The notes below the pieces were generated by a model. That model saw only the letters and a program-made list of their open reading frames with translations. It did no database searches and was not told the DNA's origin. A program made the translations under genes and the position numbers. A stretch of 64,000 nucleotides of DNA, taken from NCBI RefSeq assembly GCF_001443045.1, contig NZ_LKPJ01000004.1:187292-251291 (forward strand), in the 5' to 3' direction. The stretch is from Burkholderia ambifaria. GTDB lineage: Bacteria > Pseudomonadota > Gammaproteobacteria > Burkholderiales > Burkholderiaceae. Shown here in pieces: positions 1 through 8,105 of this stretch (positions are counted from its first letter, which is position 1; each line of letters opens with the position of its first letter).

Positions 1-1
1 C

Positions 2-73
2 GGCAATGATCTGTGTGAACAGGTTGCAAGTGGCGCCGCCCAGGCTGGCCAAGCATCGGTCGCACTGACATGA
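2..73 (+). CDS. C-terminal end of an upstream gene, possibly VgrG (partial)
   Basis: An open frame enters from the left edge and stops with TGA 10 bases before the DUF4123 gene. Only about 23 residues are visible (ending in ...GQASVALT), too few to recognise a family. The VgrG identity is inferred only from context: DUF4123 chaperone genes followed by a large effector usually lie directly after vgrG. The composition is Ala/Gly-rich and compatible with a VgrG tail, but other products are possible. Confidence 0.3.
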   Translation, partial: GNDLCEQVASGAAQAGQASVALT

Positions 74-83
74 GCGAAGACAT

Positions 84-854
84 ATGACGATTTCTCCCCT
101 GCAAGTCGCCCCTGACGCCTCGGGGCCGCTCACACATGGTTTCCTGCTGGTCGAACCCACGATGCTGGCTCATGCACCTGAGCTGGCCGCACTCGATATG
201 CGTCCGTGTACGCCGCGCGTGCTGGCACACCGCGAGGAATTGATGCCCCAACTCGTCGACATCGCTGCGTTGGACGATGAAGCGCGTACGCTGGCAACCG
301 CGTACTGGATCGCGGAAACCCATATCGAACGCCCACCGGTGGTGTGCGCATGGCTGGACAGCGAAGCGACTGCCGACGCAATCTGCGAGCACCTCGCGCG
401 TAATCTGGTCGGTCCGGGAGCGGACGGCAACCCAGCATTCTGGCGTTACTACGATCCGCGTGTGCTGAGCCTGATGCTCGCGGTGCTCGATTCGACTCAG
501 CAACGGGGATTGTTTGGCCCGATTCAGGCGTGGCAGTTCGCGTGGGCCGGGTACCGCTGGCGCGTATCGCGTCCCGGCGCTGGCGCCGGGAATGCCGATC
601 AATCGTCCGGCTGGCCGCGCCCCGAGCAATGGTCGCGCATCAATTGCAGTGAAGCTGCGGATCGGGTGCTACGCAGGCTACCCGCGATGTCAGCCGAGCA
701 GGCTGTGCAATTCCCCATCGCACTGGACCGGGTGTTCAGTGAAGCGATTCTGGGCGGCCACGCCATGGATGTCGATGTGCTTGTCGAGTATGCATCGCAG
801 CACTTGCGACACGATTTTGCACTTGACTCCGAAACTCCAGGACCAAAACCATGA
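84..854 (+). CDS. DUF4123 domain-containing protein (T6SS effector chaperone/adaptor)
   Basis: The 256-residue protein carries a DUF4123 domain over about residues 18-150, with the family's FWRYYDPRVL signature near residue 120. DUF4123 (Tap/Tec) proteins are cytoplasmic adaptors that load a cognate effector onto VgrG; they are not secreted. Its stop codon overlaps the start of the next gene by four bases (ATGA), so the two are translationally coupled and the downstream protein is the expected client. The tail after residue 170 is divergent, which is common because it recognises the specific effector. Family assignment is firm; the client is inferred from position. Confidence 0.85.
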   Translation: MTISPLQVAPDASGPLTHGFLLVEPTMLAHAPELAALDMRPCTPRVLAHREELMPQLVDIAALDDEARTLATAYWIAETHIERPPVVCAWLDSEATADAICEHLARNLVGPGADGNPAFWRYYDPRVLSLMLAVLDSTQQRGLFGPIQAWQFAWAGYRWRVSRPGAGAGNADQSSGWPRPEQWSRINCSEAADRVLRRLPAMSAEQAVQFPIALDRVFSEAILGGHAMDVDVLVEYASQHLRHDFALDSETPGPKP

Positions 855-3421
855 CAACCAAAGGTTGCCCGCTGTGCGATCGACAATCGCTGTTGATCTA
901 TCCCGTGCGATACGCAATCGCCTGTCCGCGTGGCGCGGCGAAAGCTCCGGCGCTGTCCGGCAATTTCAAAATTGACGACCGCGCGCCCCAAGCAGTTGCC
1001 TCCGCCAAATACACGTTGCGTGCACTGCGCCAAGGCTATCTGTACACCTACGACGAGAAGCGCAAACGGCTCAGTGCTTATATGGTCCTGGATGATGGCA
1101 GTCTGTGGTATTTCCCGCCCGACACGACACCACCGCCGGGGGACGCCAAAAGCGCACTCACTCAAAGTTGCGTCGCGCGTGCCGAGACGGACTTTGAGTC
1201 GCTGGGTCGGTGCGTCAGCGTTCAACATACGCCTGGAAGCGACGAAGCGACCAACCTCTGGATTGGTTGGTCGAACGTGCGATGGACCAAGGACCTCGTA
1301 CACAATAAAATCAACGACTCGGCCTGGCGCAAGCAACATATGCAGTGTGTCAATATCCCCGCGATGCTGAGCGGAGGCGCAACCGACACGGGCGAATTTC
1401 AAGTCACCCAGAGCAAAATCGCGCATTTCGCGATGGATGCCCAGGCGATGAAGGCTGCGTTCGGCTTCAGCAACCGCGCGCCCAAGGACGAGATCCGTCT
1501 GCGTCAGCGCAACGTTGCCAAACGAATCGGCGACGCGATGGCCGAGTCGCCGAACAAGAAGGGCTTCGTGTTCGCGGTCAATGATCCCGTTGGCCTCACC
1601 AACGATCTCGCCGAACTGACCGTCCCCAACCTGAACAACGGTTTCGACGAACAGGTGTACTGGAAGTGGACGTCGGCGCAATTGCTCGAACGTGCCGAGG
1701 CCGGGATTCGAGCCAATGCGAAAGCCGCGACCGAATTCAGTTACGCCGCGTCGGAAGCGGCAAATATGGCGAATGGCTCTACGATGCCTCCCACCCCAAT
1801 GTCAGGTGACACGGCGGATATTGCCTTTTTGTATCGCGTTGCGAAGGGATGGATCAAGACCGGAAGTTTCCAGAAAGCTATGGATGAGGACAATAGGCGT
1901 TCGAAAAACGTGCCGGAGACCGCGCAAGAATCAGCGGACGACGCGTGGGATGATGCGGCGTTTAAGATCGGTCCCGATGGAAAACGAACCAGCGTGCTCG
2001 ACGAAGACGCGTTGAAACGCTTCCCGAAGGAGTATCAGCAAGCGCTCGAAGCCTTCAATCCGACATGGAAGCCCTTGGTGCAAGCACATGCGGCATGGCT
2101 CGGTTCGCAGTTACTCGCCGAATGGATGGCAGGTGTTCATGACCGGCAGGATCTTCGGAGTGGCTACGCATACAGCGAGTCGTGCGCGCAGGCCATTGGT
2201 GCTGCGGTTGGAACTGAGGCTTGCAAGAAAGTGCTCGACGATTGGCTGAATGGTCAGGCTTCAAATATTCGCAATCTGTATGCGCGTGCCCTGATGTTCA
2301 ATCAGGAGACGCTGATCAAGGCGGCGGACGCACAGGTGCACGGGTCCGATATTCAGTACGAGAACTTCCTGAACCTCTACAAGGAAGCGTTCAAAAATAT
2401 CGAGAAACTCGGTAAGGCAGCTGACCTGTGGGACCGGCTCGTCGCGACCACCGGTAATCACATCGTCGATATCCTCACAAAAGGCACGCGAGGTTCGGCG
2501 CTCGGTTTCGTGACCATTCGTTTGGCGATACAGTCCGGTGTCCGGATCAAACCGTCGCAAGTTAGCAAGCTTGCCATTCGCGACTGGGCCTTGCAGCAGG
2601 CTCGAGAATTGGGTGTCAAATTGGACGGTAATCGGACCGATCAGCGCCAGTCGGCGACCCAGGTCGGGAAGCAGGTCATAAGAATGGCGCCACCGAGCGA
2701 CCCGAATGTGGTCGCCTATGAGATGGACGTGGACGCCCTTGTCCGGGACGGGAAGCTGGAAGCCAGCGCGATCAAGGCTGTGCGAGTGCCGGGCGTGGAT
2801 ACGGCCAAGAAGTGGCTCAATTCGTCGACAGAGTTCAACTTGGGGGTCGTGACGGTGATCTTTCAGATGGCGACGCTGGCTTTCGCTGCCAAGGACTGGA
2901 ACAACCGCGATCAGTTCAATCAAACCGAAACGAGTCTGAAGGGCATCGGTGCGGTTGTTTCGATTATAGGAACGCTCGTTGAGTATTCATCGGAGACCGT
3001 AGTGAAAGCATCAGCCCATCCGTTGTCGGCATATCTCATGAAGGGGTGGGGCGTCACGAAAGGAGGCGCGGAGGTTGGGATGAGAGTAGGTCGTATATTT
3101 GGTGCGGCCGCTGGCATCTTCTTGGCCGGATATGACATCCTCAAGAATATGCCTGAGGCTTGGAATAATGGCGAAAAGAACCTTGCTAGACTTTATTTGG
3201 CGAGCGGAATTCTTGGGGCATATGTAGCTGCCGCCGCACTTTTCAGCCTGCCGCTGTTTTGGCCCGCTCTAGTTTTATCGATCATGATAGGGATTGCAAT
3301 TGCGATATTCAAGGCGTCGGCCCTCAAGGATTGGGTCTCGCGTTGCAAATTTAGTAAGGGGGAACACTACGACTCGCTTGAGGCAGAGCTAAAGGCCTTT
3401 ACTTCAGCAGCGGGAGGCTGA
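851..3421 (+). CDS. T6SS effector, BTH_I2691/VasX-like, with C-terminal membrane-inserting region
   Basis: The 856-residue protein begins with the N-terminal region typical of BTH_I2691/VasX-type effectors: a CPLC motif at residues 6-9, then YPVRYAIA and the ALRQGYLYTYDE stretch. The middle is long, soluble and helical. The last quarter has hydrophobic segments at about residues 662-680, 698-715, 746-764 and a long one at 780-820, as in colicin-like pore formers such as VasX. The expected action is insertion into the inner membrane of the target cell. The DNA from about 2900 to 3420 is visibly less GC-rich than the start of the gene, suggesting a separately acquired toxic tip. It is coupled to a DUF4123 chaperone upstream and followed by a membrane protein that probably protects the producer. 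The pore-forming role is inferred from membrane segments and family. Confidence 0.8.
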   Translation: MTTKGCPLCDRQSLLIYPVRYAIACPRGAAKAPALSGNFKIDDRAPQAVASAKYTLRALRQGYLYTYDEKRKRLSAYMVLDDGSLWYFPPDTTPPPGDAKSALTQSCVARAETDFESLGRCVSVQHTPGSDEATNLWIGWSNVRWTKDLVHNKINDSAWRKQHMQCVNIPAMLSGGATDTGEFQVTQSKIAHFAMDAQAMKAAFGFSNRAPKDEIRLRQRNVAKRIGDAMAESPNKKGFVFAVNDPVGLTNDLAELTVPNLNNGFDEQVYWKWTSAQLLERAEAGIRANAKAATEFSYAASEAANMANGSTMPPTPMSGDTADIAFLYRVAKGWIKTGSFQKAMDEDNRRSKNVPETAQESADDAWDDAAFKIGPDGKRTSVLDEDALKRFPKEYQQALEAFNPTWKPLVQAHAAWLGSQLLAEWMAGVHDRQDLRSGYAYSESCAQAIGAAVGTEACKKVLDDWLNGQASNIRNLYARALMFNQETLIKAADAQVHGSDIQYENFLNLYKEAFKNIEKLGKAADLWDRLVATTGNHIVDILTKGTRGSALGFVTIRLAIQSGVRIKPSQVSKLAIRDWALQQARELGVKLDGNRTDQRQSATQVGKQVIRMAPPSDPNVVAYEMDVDALVRDGKLEASAIKAVRVPGVDTAKKWLNSSTEFNLGVVTVIFQMATLAFAAKDWNNRDQFNQTETSLKGIGAVVSIIGTLVEYSSETVVKASAHPLSAYLMKGWGVTKGGAEVGMRVGRIFGAAAGIFLAGYDILKNMPEAWNNGEKNLARLYLASGILGAYVAAAALFSLPLFWPALVLSIMIGIAIAIFKASALKDWVSRCKFSKGEHYDSLEAELKAFTSAAGG

Positions 3422-3424
3422 TAC

Positions 3425-4492
3425 ATGGACGAACGTGTAATGAAGAAATGCATTGGCAAGCCAGTGCCGGAGTGGGACCTGGCGCATCGCTTGCCGATCA
3501 ATCGATCCGTCGGTCCGGATGTCCAAGATTTCGGTTCAACGTTCAGCGTCAATTCCACCTACATGGACGTGATCGAGCCGTCTTTTCTAGAAAAGCAATG
3601 GTTCGTCACCGGTGTCGTGCTCGCTTTCCTATGCATGGGGATCGGGCCATACGCCTATGTTCTGACCCATGCGAATGGAGAATCAGGCGACTTCGTAATG
3701 GACAGCCTAGCGTTTGTGCCTGTAGCCCTTTTTGGTTCGATAGTCTGGAAGCTCGGGCGCGGCCTGTTCTTTGGTCTACGCCATCGTCCCATCCGTTTCC
3801 ATCGAGAAGCCCGCAAACTTTTTGCGATTCGTGCACGCCGCTTTTTTGCGAAGCCCGGCGAGGGTGACGTTGTGTGGGAAGTGCCATGGACAGACGATTC
3901 GATTTTTTGTCTGCATCGCGAGGACACGTCTTTCGGTACGATTTTCCACATCCGGCACTATACGGTCGACGACCACGGCAATGTCACTCGTGTGTTCTCG
4001 ATCGGCCGAGAATGGACCGGCAAGCTGCAGGTTGAAATGGCGCTCGCGCAGTGGAACTACTGGTGCGCGTACATGAACGATGGTCCGAACGGATTGCCCA
4101 AACCGATGCTGTTTCACACACAGCGAGAAACGCCGCGCGAGTCGTTCCTGTTTTCGCTGTATGGCTTCGGGATGCGCGCATCGCTCTTCATCCGTCTGCT
4201 GATGATGCCGGCGATTCTGATCTTTACTGTCATGCGCATCATGGCGAACGCAACCTGCCGTGATCCGGTCTGGCCTGCTGCGATCGAGCAAATCTCCACG
4301 ATCGCATCCGATGACCTTTATGCCGAACCTCGCACCGGAACGCCTGTCGGATGGGGAGACACGGTGCTGGCCCAGCAGCGCGGCGAGTACCCGAATGACC
4401 CGAAGGCTCGATCCGAAGACTGGATCGGCGAAACGGATGGTCAAATGCACGCTGCGGCTTGGCTCGACAAGCCGATGACTCGCGCAACATGA
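3425..4492 (+). CDS. DUF6708 family membrane protein, probable immunity protein
   Basis: The 355-residue protein has membrane segments at about residues 58-82, 93-115 and 247-267, with a soluble portion between the second and third that contains the WEVPW motif. The layout matches DUF6708 proteins found directly after BTH_I2691-type effectors. It starts three bases after the effector stop, so both come from one transcript. Immunity proteins against membrane-inserting T6SS toxins are themselves inner-membrane proteins (TsiV2 for VasX), so immunity is the natural reading, but it rests on position and topology. A start a few codons downstream (second Met at residue 7) is possible. Confidence 0.7.
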   Translation: MDERVMKKCIGKPVPEWDLAHRLPINRSVGPDVQDFGSTFSVNSTYMDVIEPSFLEKQWFVTGVVLAFLCMGIGPYAYVLTHANGESGDFVMDSLAFVPVALFGSIVWKLGRGLFFGLRHRPIRFHREARKLFAIRARRFFAKPGEGDVVWEVPWTDDSIFCLHREDTSFGTIFHIRHYTVDDHGNVTRVFSIGREWTGKLQVEMALAQWNYWCAYMNDGPNGLPKPMLFHTQRETPRESFLFSLYGFGMRASLFIRLLMMPAILIFTVMRIMANATCRDPVWPAAIEQISTIASDDLYAEPRTGTPVGWGDTVLAQQRGEYPNDPKARSEDWIGETDGQMHAAAWLDKPMTRAT

Positions 4493-4537
4493 CTGGAATT
4501 CAGCCCAGATGATCACGCGAACAGGAGTCAGCAGACG

Positions 4538-4798
4538 ATGAAAGACGAAAACGGACGCGGCGTGATTCGCCTGCACGACAAGACGACCCACGGCGGCGAA
4601 GTGATCACCGCGAGCGACGATCTGACGGCGCTGGGCGTTCCGGTTGCCCTGAAGGATCATCTGACATGGTGTCCGAAGTGCGGCGGCCAGTTCAGGATCA
4701 TTCCGCAGAACAGCACTCGCAATCACCACGGTACGCCGGTTGCTTTTCACGACGACCTGACCGAGTGCGGTGCGCAATTGATTTCATCACTTGAGTAA
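4538..4798 (+). CDS. PAAR domain protein (T6SS spike tip)
   Basis: This compact 86-residue protein has the PAAR pattern: an early IRLHDKTTHGG stretch, a central C-x2-C (CPKC near residue 47) and a late HDD-x-TECGAQL segment with Cys and His residues that can bind the tip metal. PAAR proteins form the sharp cone on the VgrG trimer and carry effectors. It has no extension, so it is a stand-alone tip and not a PAAR-fused toxin. It lies 45 bases after the immunity gene and about 30 bases before the next gene, within the effector cassette. Confidence 0.85.
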   Translation: MKDENGRGVIRLHDKTTHGGEVITASDDLTALGVPVALKDHLTWCPKCGGQFRIIPQNSTRNHHGTPVAFHDDLTECGAQLISSLE

Positions 4799-4831
4799 AC
4801 GGCATTGCGTCTGAGGGAGTCGACGGATCGG

Positions 4832-5950
4832 ATGAAGGAAACCGCATTGGCCGGCGTACCGCCACGCAATACCGTTTTAGTGTCCGATGCCCAGCGTCAA
4901 GCACTGCGCGCCGACATTCGTCAGCGGCTCGTTACCGCGTTGATGCGCTCGGGCGATGCAGTCACCGATCCGAAGCTCGCTCGCTTGCCTGGACCGGTTC
5001 GCTATCGGGTAACGGGCGCGCTCGCCGCGTGGGACGCGCTGCGAACCGCAACGGACCGCGTGGCGTCGCCGACGCTGACCGAGATGCTCCGGTCGCACGG
5101 CATCCTGCGTCTGACGCGCTATTTCGATCGCTTCACGCGGGACCTCTTGCCGCACGGCGCTGACGGCCGCTCGGCCGACGTACTCGCCGGGGTAGCCCAG
5201 TACAGCGCTGTGTGGCTGGCGTTCGAGGTACGACAAGGGGCTTTTTACGAGCCGACCCCACCGCTGCACCGCCTGCTCGACGCCGCCTATATCGCGGAGG
5301 ACGTGCCGATCGGCATGCTCAAAATGCCGACCGATACGCTATGCATCATTCCCGAACCCACCCGCTGGAAACAAGCGGGCGATATTGAGGCGATCGCGAT
5401 CTTCAAGAACGACCGGTCGATCGGATTCGCGACATGGTTAGTGGCTGGTGGCCCAGGCGACGGTGCAACGATGGATTCGATTACGCTGCCGCTGGAGAAC
5501 CCTGACAAGACGATCCGTGAATTGATGGACGAGTTGTTTCAACAACCCGCGGCTGACGGATTGCACGATCCGCCTGGCGCTCAGCAATTCTGGCGCAACG
5601 CCCTGGACTATGCGATCAAGATGTTGTTGTACCTCGACGCGCGCGACGCGCAGGTCGTTCATGATCGCGCTTATTCGAATGCGCCGCGTCATTTTCCGGG
5701 GCTCGGCAAGCGCAAGCGTATGGAACGGCTTGCGGAAATTGAACAACTCTACGACCGACATGTCGTCGGTCCCGCGATTCTCGACGCCGAGGCAGCCGGA
5801 TCAGTTTCATCGGACAGCGTACAGCGCGCAGTGAGCGGTCACTGGCGGCGGCCGCACTTCCGGATGCAACCGTACGGCCCACAAGCGGCGTTGCGCAAAC
5901 TTATCTTCGTCGGCCCGACGCTCGTGCGCCCCGACCGACTGGGGCTGTAG
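4832..5950 (+). CDS. Uncharacterised protein with AcrVA2-like features, inside a T6SS cassette
   Basis: The 372-residue protein has no signal peptide or membrane segment. I chose the ATG at 4832 because AGGGAG lies about 13 bases upstream; an in-frame TTG at 4805 would add nine residues. Three blocks resemble proteins grouped with the anti-CRISPR AcrVA2: a Pro/hydrophobic block at about 163-176 (LKMPTDTLCIIPEP), a helical MLLYLDARDAQ block at about 263-273, and a C-terminal GHWRRPHFRMQPYGPQ block at about 335-350 followed by an IFVGP stretch. This is pattern recognition, without alignment. Most AcrVA2-like relatives have no proven function, and the neighbours (PAAR upstream, broken tssF four bases downstream) suggest a T6SS role instead. 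The function is unknown. Confidence 0.5.
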   Translation: MKETALAGVPPRNTVLVSDAQRQALRADIRQRLVTALMRSGDAVTDPKLARLPGPVRYRVTGALAAWDALRTATDRVASPTLTEMLRSHGILRLTRYFDRFTRDLLPHGADGRSADVLAGVAQYSAVWLAFEVRQGAFYEPTPPLHRLLDAAYIAEDVPIGMLKMPTDTLCIIPEPTRWKQAGDIEAIAIFKNDRSIGFATWLVAGGPGDGATMDSITLPLENPDKTIRELMDELFQQPAADGLHDPPGAQQFWRNALDYAIKMLLYLDARDAQVVHDRAYSNAPRHFPGLGKRKRMERLAEIEQLYDRHVVGPAILDAEAAGSVSSDSVQRAVSGHWRRPHFRMQPYGPQAALRKLIFVGPTLVRPDRLGL

Positions 5951-5954
5951 CTGA

Positions 5955-7833
5955 ATGGATCATCTGCTGTCGCATTACGAATACGAACTCGGGTTGTTCG
6001 CGCGAGCGCTGGGCGATTTCGCTATCCGCTATCCGAAGATCGCCACCCGGCTCGGTATCCAGAGCGGCCAGACCGACGATCCGCATGTGGCGCGTCTGAT
6101 CCAGACCTTTTCGTTTCTTGCGGCGCGCCTCGATTCGAAGCTGGCCGACGACTATCCCGAATTCACCGAGGCGCTGCTTGAGATTGTCCACCCGCACTAT
6201 CTGCGAACCGTGCCGTCGTGCGCGATCGCTCGATTCGAGCCGCGGGCGATCGTCGGTCAACTGACGGAACCGATCGTCGTGCCGCGCGGCGCGGCGCTGA
6301 ATGCGCGCAACGCCCCGGTGCGATTTCGGACGACCTACGACGTGACCATCTCGCCGTTGCAAATACAGTCTGCACGGTATGCACCGACGACGCTGGCGCC
6401 GTCAGCCGTGAGATTGCCCGCCGACGCAACAGGCGTGCTGTCGATCAGCTTCACGTCGGCCGGCGGTCCGTTCACGGCCGCTATTTCGGATGGTCCCATC
6501 CGCGTCCACCTTGCCGGCGAGCGACCATTCGTGTCGCCGCTGCTGGACAGCCTTGCTGTTGCGCGCGGCCGCCGCATACGTTGAGGTCGATCAATGCGGG
6601 CGCTGGCGGGCTCTATCGAAGGTGCCGTTCGCGCCGGTTGGCTTCTCGGATGACGAACGCTTGTTACCAGATAGCCGAACGACCAGTCAGACTGCGACCA
6701 CGTATCGTTATCTGCTGCAATACTTCGCGTTTCCGGAACTGTTCGACTTCGTCGATCTTGACATGGGGCGCGTGCGGCGTGCCGCAAGCGCTCCCGACGC
6801 TCGAGAGCTGACCTTGCATATCGTATTGCGCGACACGCCCGCCGAGTCGTTCGCTGCGCAAGCGCTTGCGTCGCTCGGCGCAACGGCGTTCAAGCTGTTC
6901 TGCACGCCTGTCGTGAATCTCTTCTCGCAACCCGCTCAGCCCATTGAGTTGAAGGGGCAGGACGCCTATCCGGTTCAGCCTGTACGACTGGCGAAACATG
7001 CGCCGCTGGGCGTGTATTCGATACAAGCGGTTTATCTGGGTGAGTTGTCCAAGAAAAAGGACAAGGACGAGGACATAGCGCTCGAAAGCGATCGACCCAG
7101 AATTCCGGTGCGGCCATACCAGGCCCTTGGCCACGATCCACGCTCTGATTCGTCAGCGGTTTACTGGGTAGCATTCCACGATCGCGATGACCGATCGCCC
7201 GGCCGGCAAACCATGATGTTGTCGCTGGTCGGGCTGGACGGACAGTCGACTCGGCCGAAGCTGCCGCAAATCGATGTGGTCACGACGGTGACCAATCGCG
7301 ACTTGCCGGCGCGCTTGCCGATCGGCAATACGGCAGGCGATTTGCTGCTCGAGAACAAGACGCTGGATTGCCCGATCCAGTTGATCACGCGGCCGACGTT
7401 GACGGCCGAACTGGCGCGAGGCAACGGTGCGTTGTGGCGCGTACTGTCGACGTTGTCGCCGCATCCGTTTGACCTTACACGCAACGGGCTGTCGGCTCTG
7501 AAGACGTTCTTGCGGCTCCATGCGGTGCGCACTACGCCGCTCGCGCAGCGCTGCATCGACGCGATCACCGATCTGAACTACAAGCCTGCGATCAAATGGA
7601 TGGCGCTGAATAGCCAGTTCCCGTCGTTCGTGCGCGGTATTGAAATCCTGTTGTCGTTCGACGAAACCTCACTTCGGGAGGTCAGTCTGGTCATATTTAC
7701 GAAACTGTTTGAACGATTCTTCGCGCCGTACGGGCCCATGAACAGCTATGTTCAACTGGTGGTTCGTTCGGCGCAGACCGGCCAGGAACTGACGCGAGGC
7801 GTGGCCACGCCCGGGATGCAGCCGCTGATCTGA
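5955..7833 (+). pseudogene. tssF: tssF (T6SS baseplate), broken by a single-base frameshift
   Basis: The first frame begins with the typical TssF start (an LLSHYEYEL block, then PKIATRLG and DPHVARLIQTFSFLAARL) and runs to a stop near 6584. Homology continues in the next frame with the DSRTTSQTATTYRYLLQYFAFPELFDF region and the standard C-terminal part to 7833. The two parts join cleanly if one base near 6552 is removed, giving ...LLDSLLLRAAAAYVEV..., so one insertion or a sequencing error explains everything. TssF is a wedge component of the T6SS baseplate, about 600 residues long; the joined product would match. A second, intact and quite divergent tssF lies at 57491-59380. Here it stands alone, without tssE, tssG or tssA, so this copy looks like a remnant. 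Confidence 0.8.
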
Positions 7834-7880
7834 TCGGGGGTGGCTGTACCGATTTGCAACCGGATAACGGCGTCAAGTGA

Positions 7881-8063
7881 AGTTGGCGTACTCCCTTTCT
7901 GCCGCAGCTAACGGTAACCAGTTCGCAACCCGTGTTCGACGCGAAGATCCGTACCTTCCTCGACCATCTGCGCGCGACGCTCACGCCGGCGCTGGAAAAC
8001 GACCTGCGCGAACTCGACCGGCTCGCGGTCGAGGTAACGCCGGGCAGCCGCCAGCGCGCATGA
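7881..8063 (+). pseudogene. 3' stub of a LysR-family regulator gene
   Basis: An open frame of about 60 codons without a start reads ...LPQLTVTSSQPVFDAKIRTFLDHLRATLTPAL..., which looks like the end of a LysR effector-binding domain (the helix with a FLDHLR core just before the C-terminus). It is closed upstream by a TGA at 7878. Its stop codon lies inside a long inverted repeat (8058-8105) shared with the convergent MFS gene, which indicates that this 3' end is original and the 5' part was lost. The junction with the T6SS island falls between 7834 and about 7910. Family assignment rests on a short piece and is tentative. Confidence 0.45.
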
Positions 8064-8105
8064 CGCCGCGGGCGGCCGCTCGCCCGGCGGCGCCGGGCGT
8101 CATGC
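8058..8105. terminator. Bidirectional hairpin between convergent genes
   Basis: Perfect 10-base arms GCATGACGCC (8058-8067) and GGCGTCATGC (8096-8105) enclose a GC-rich loop that can itself fold. The stop codon of the LysR stub (8061-8063) lies in the left arm and the stop of the MFS gene (8100-8102, minus strand) in the right arm, so the hairpin would end both transcripts. There is no T tract. Confidence 0.55.
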
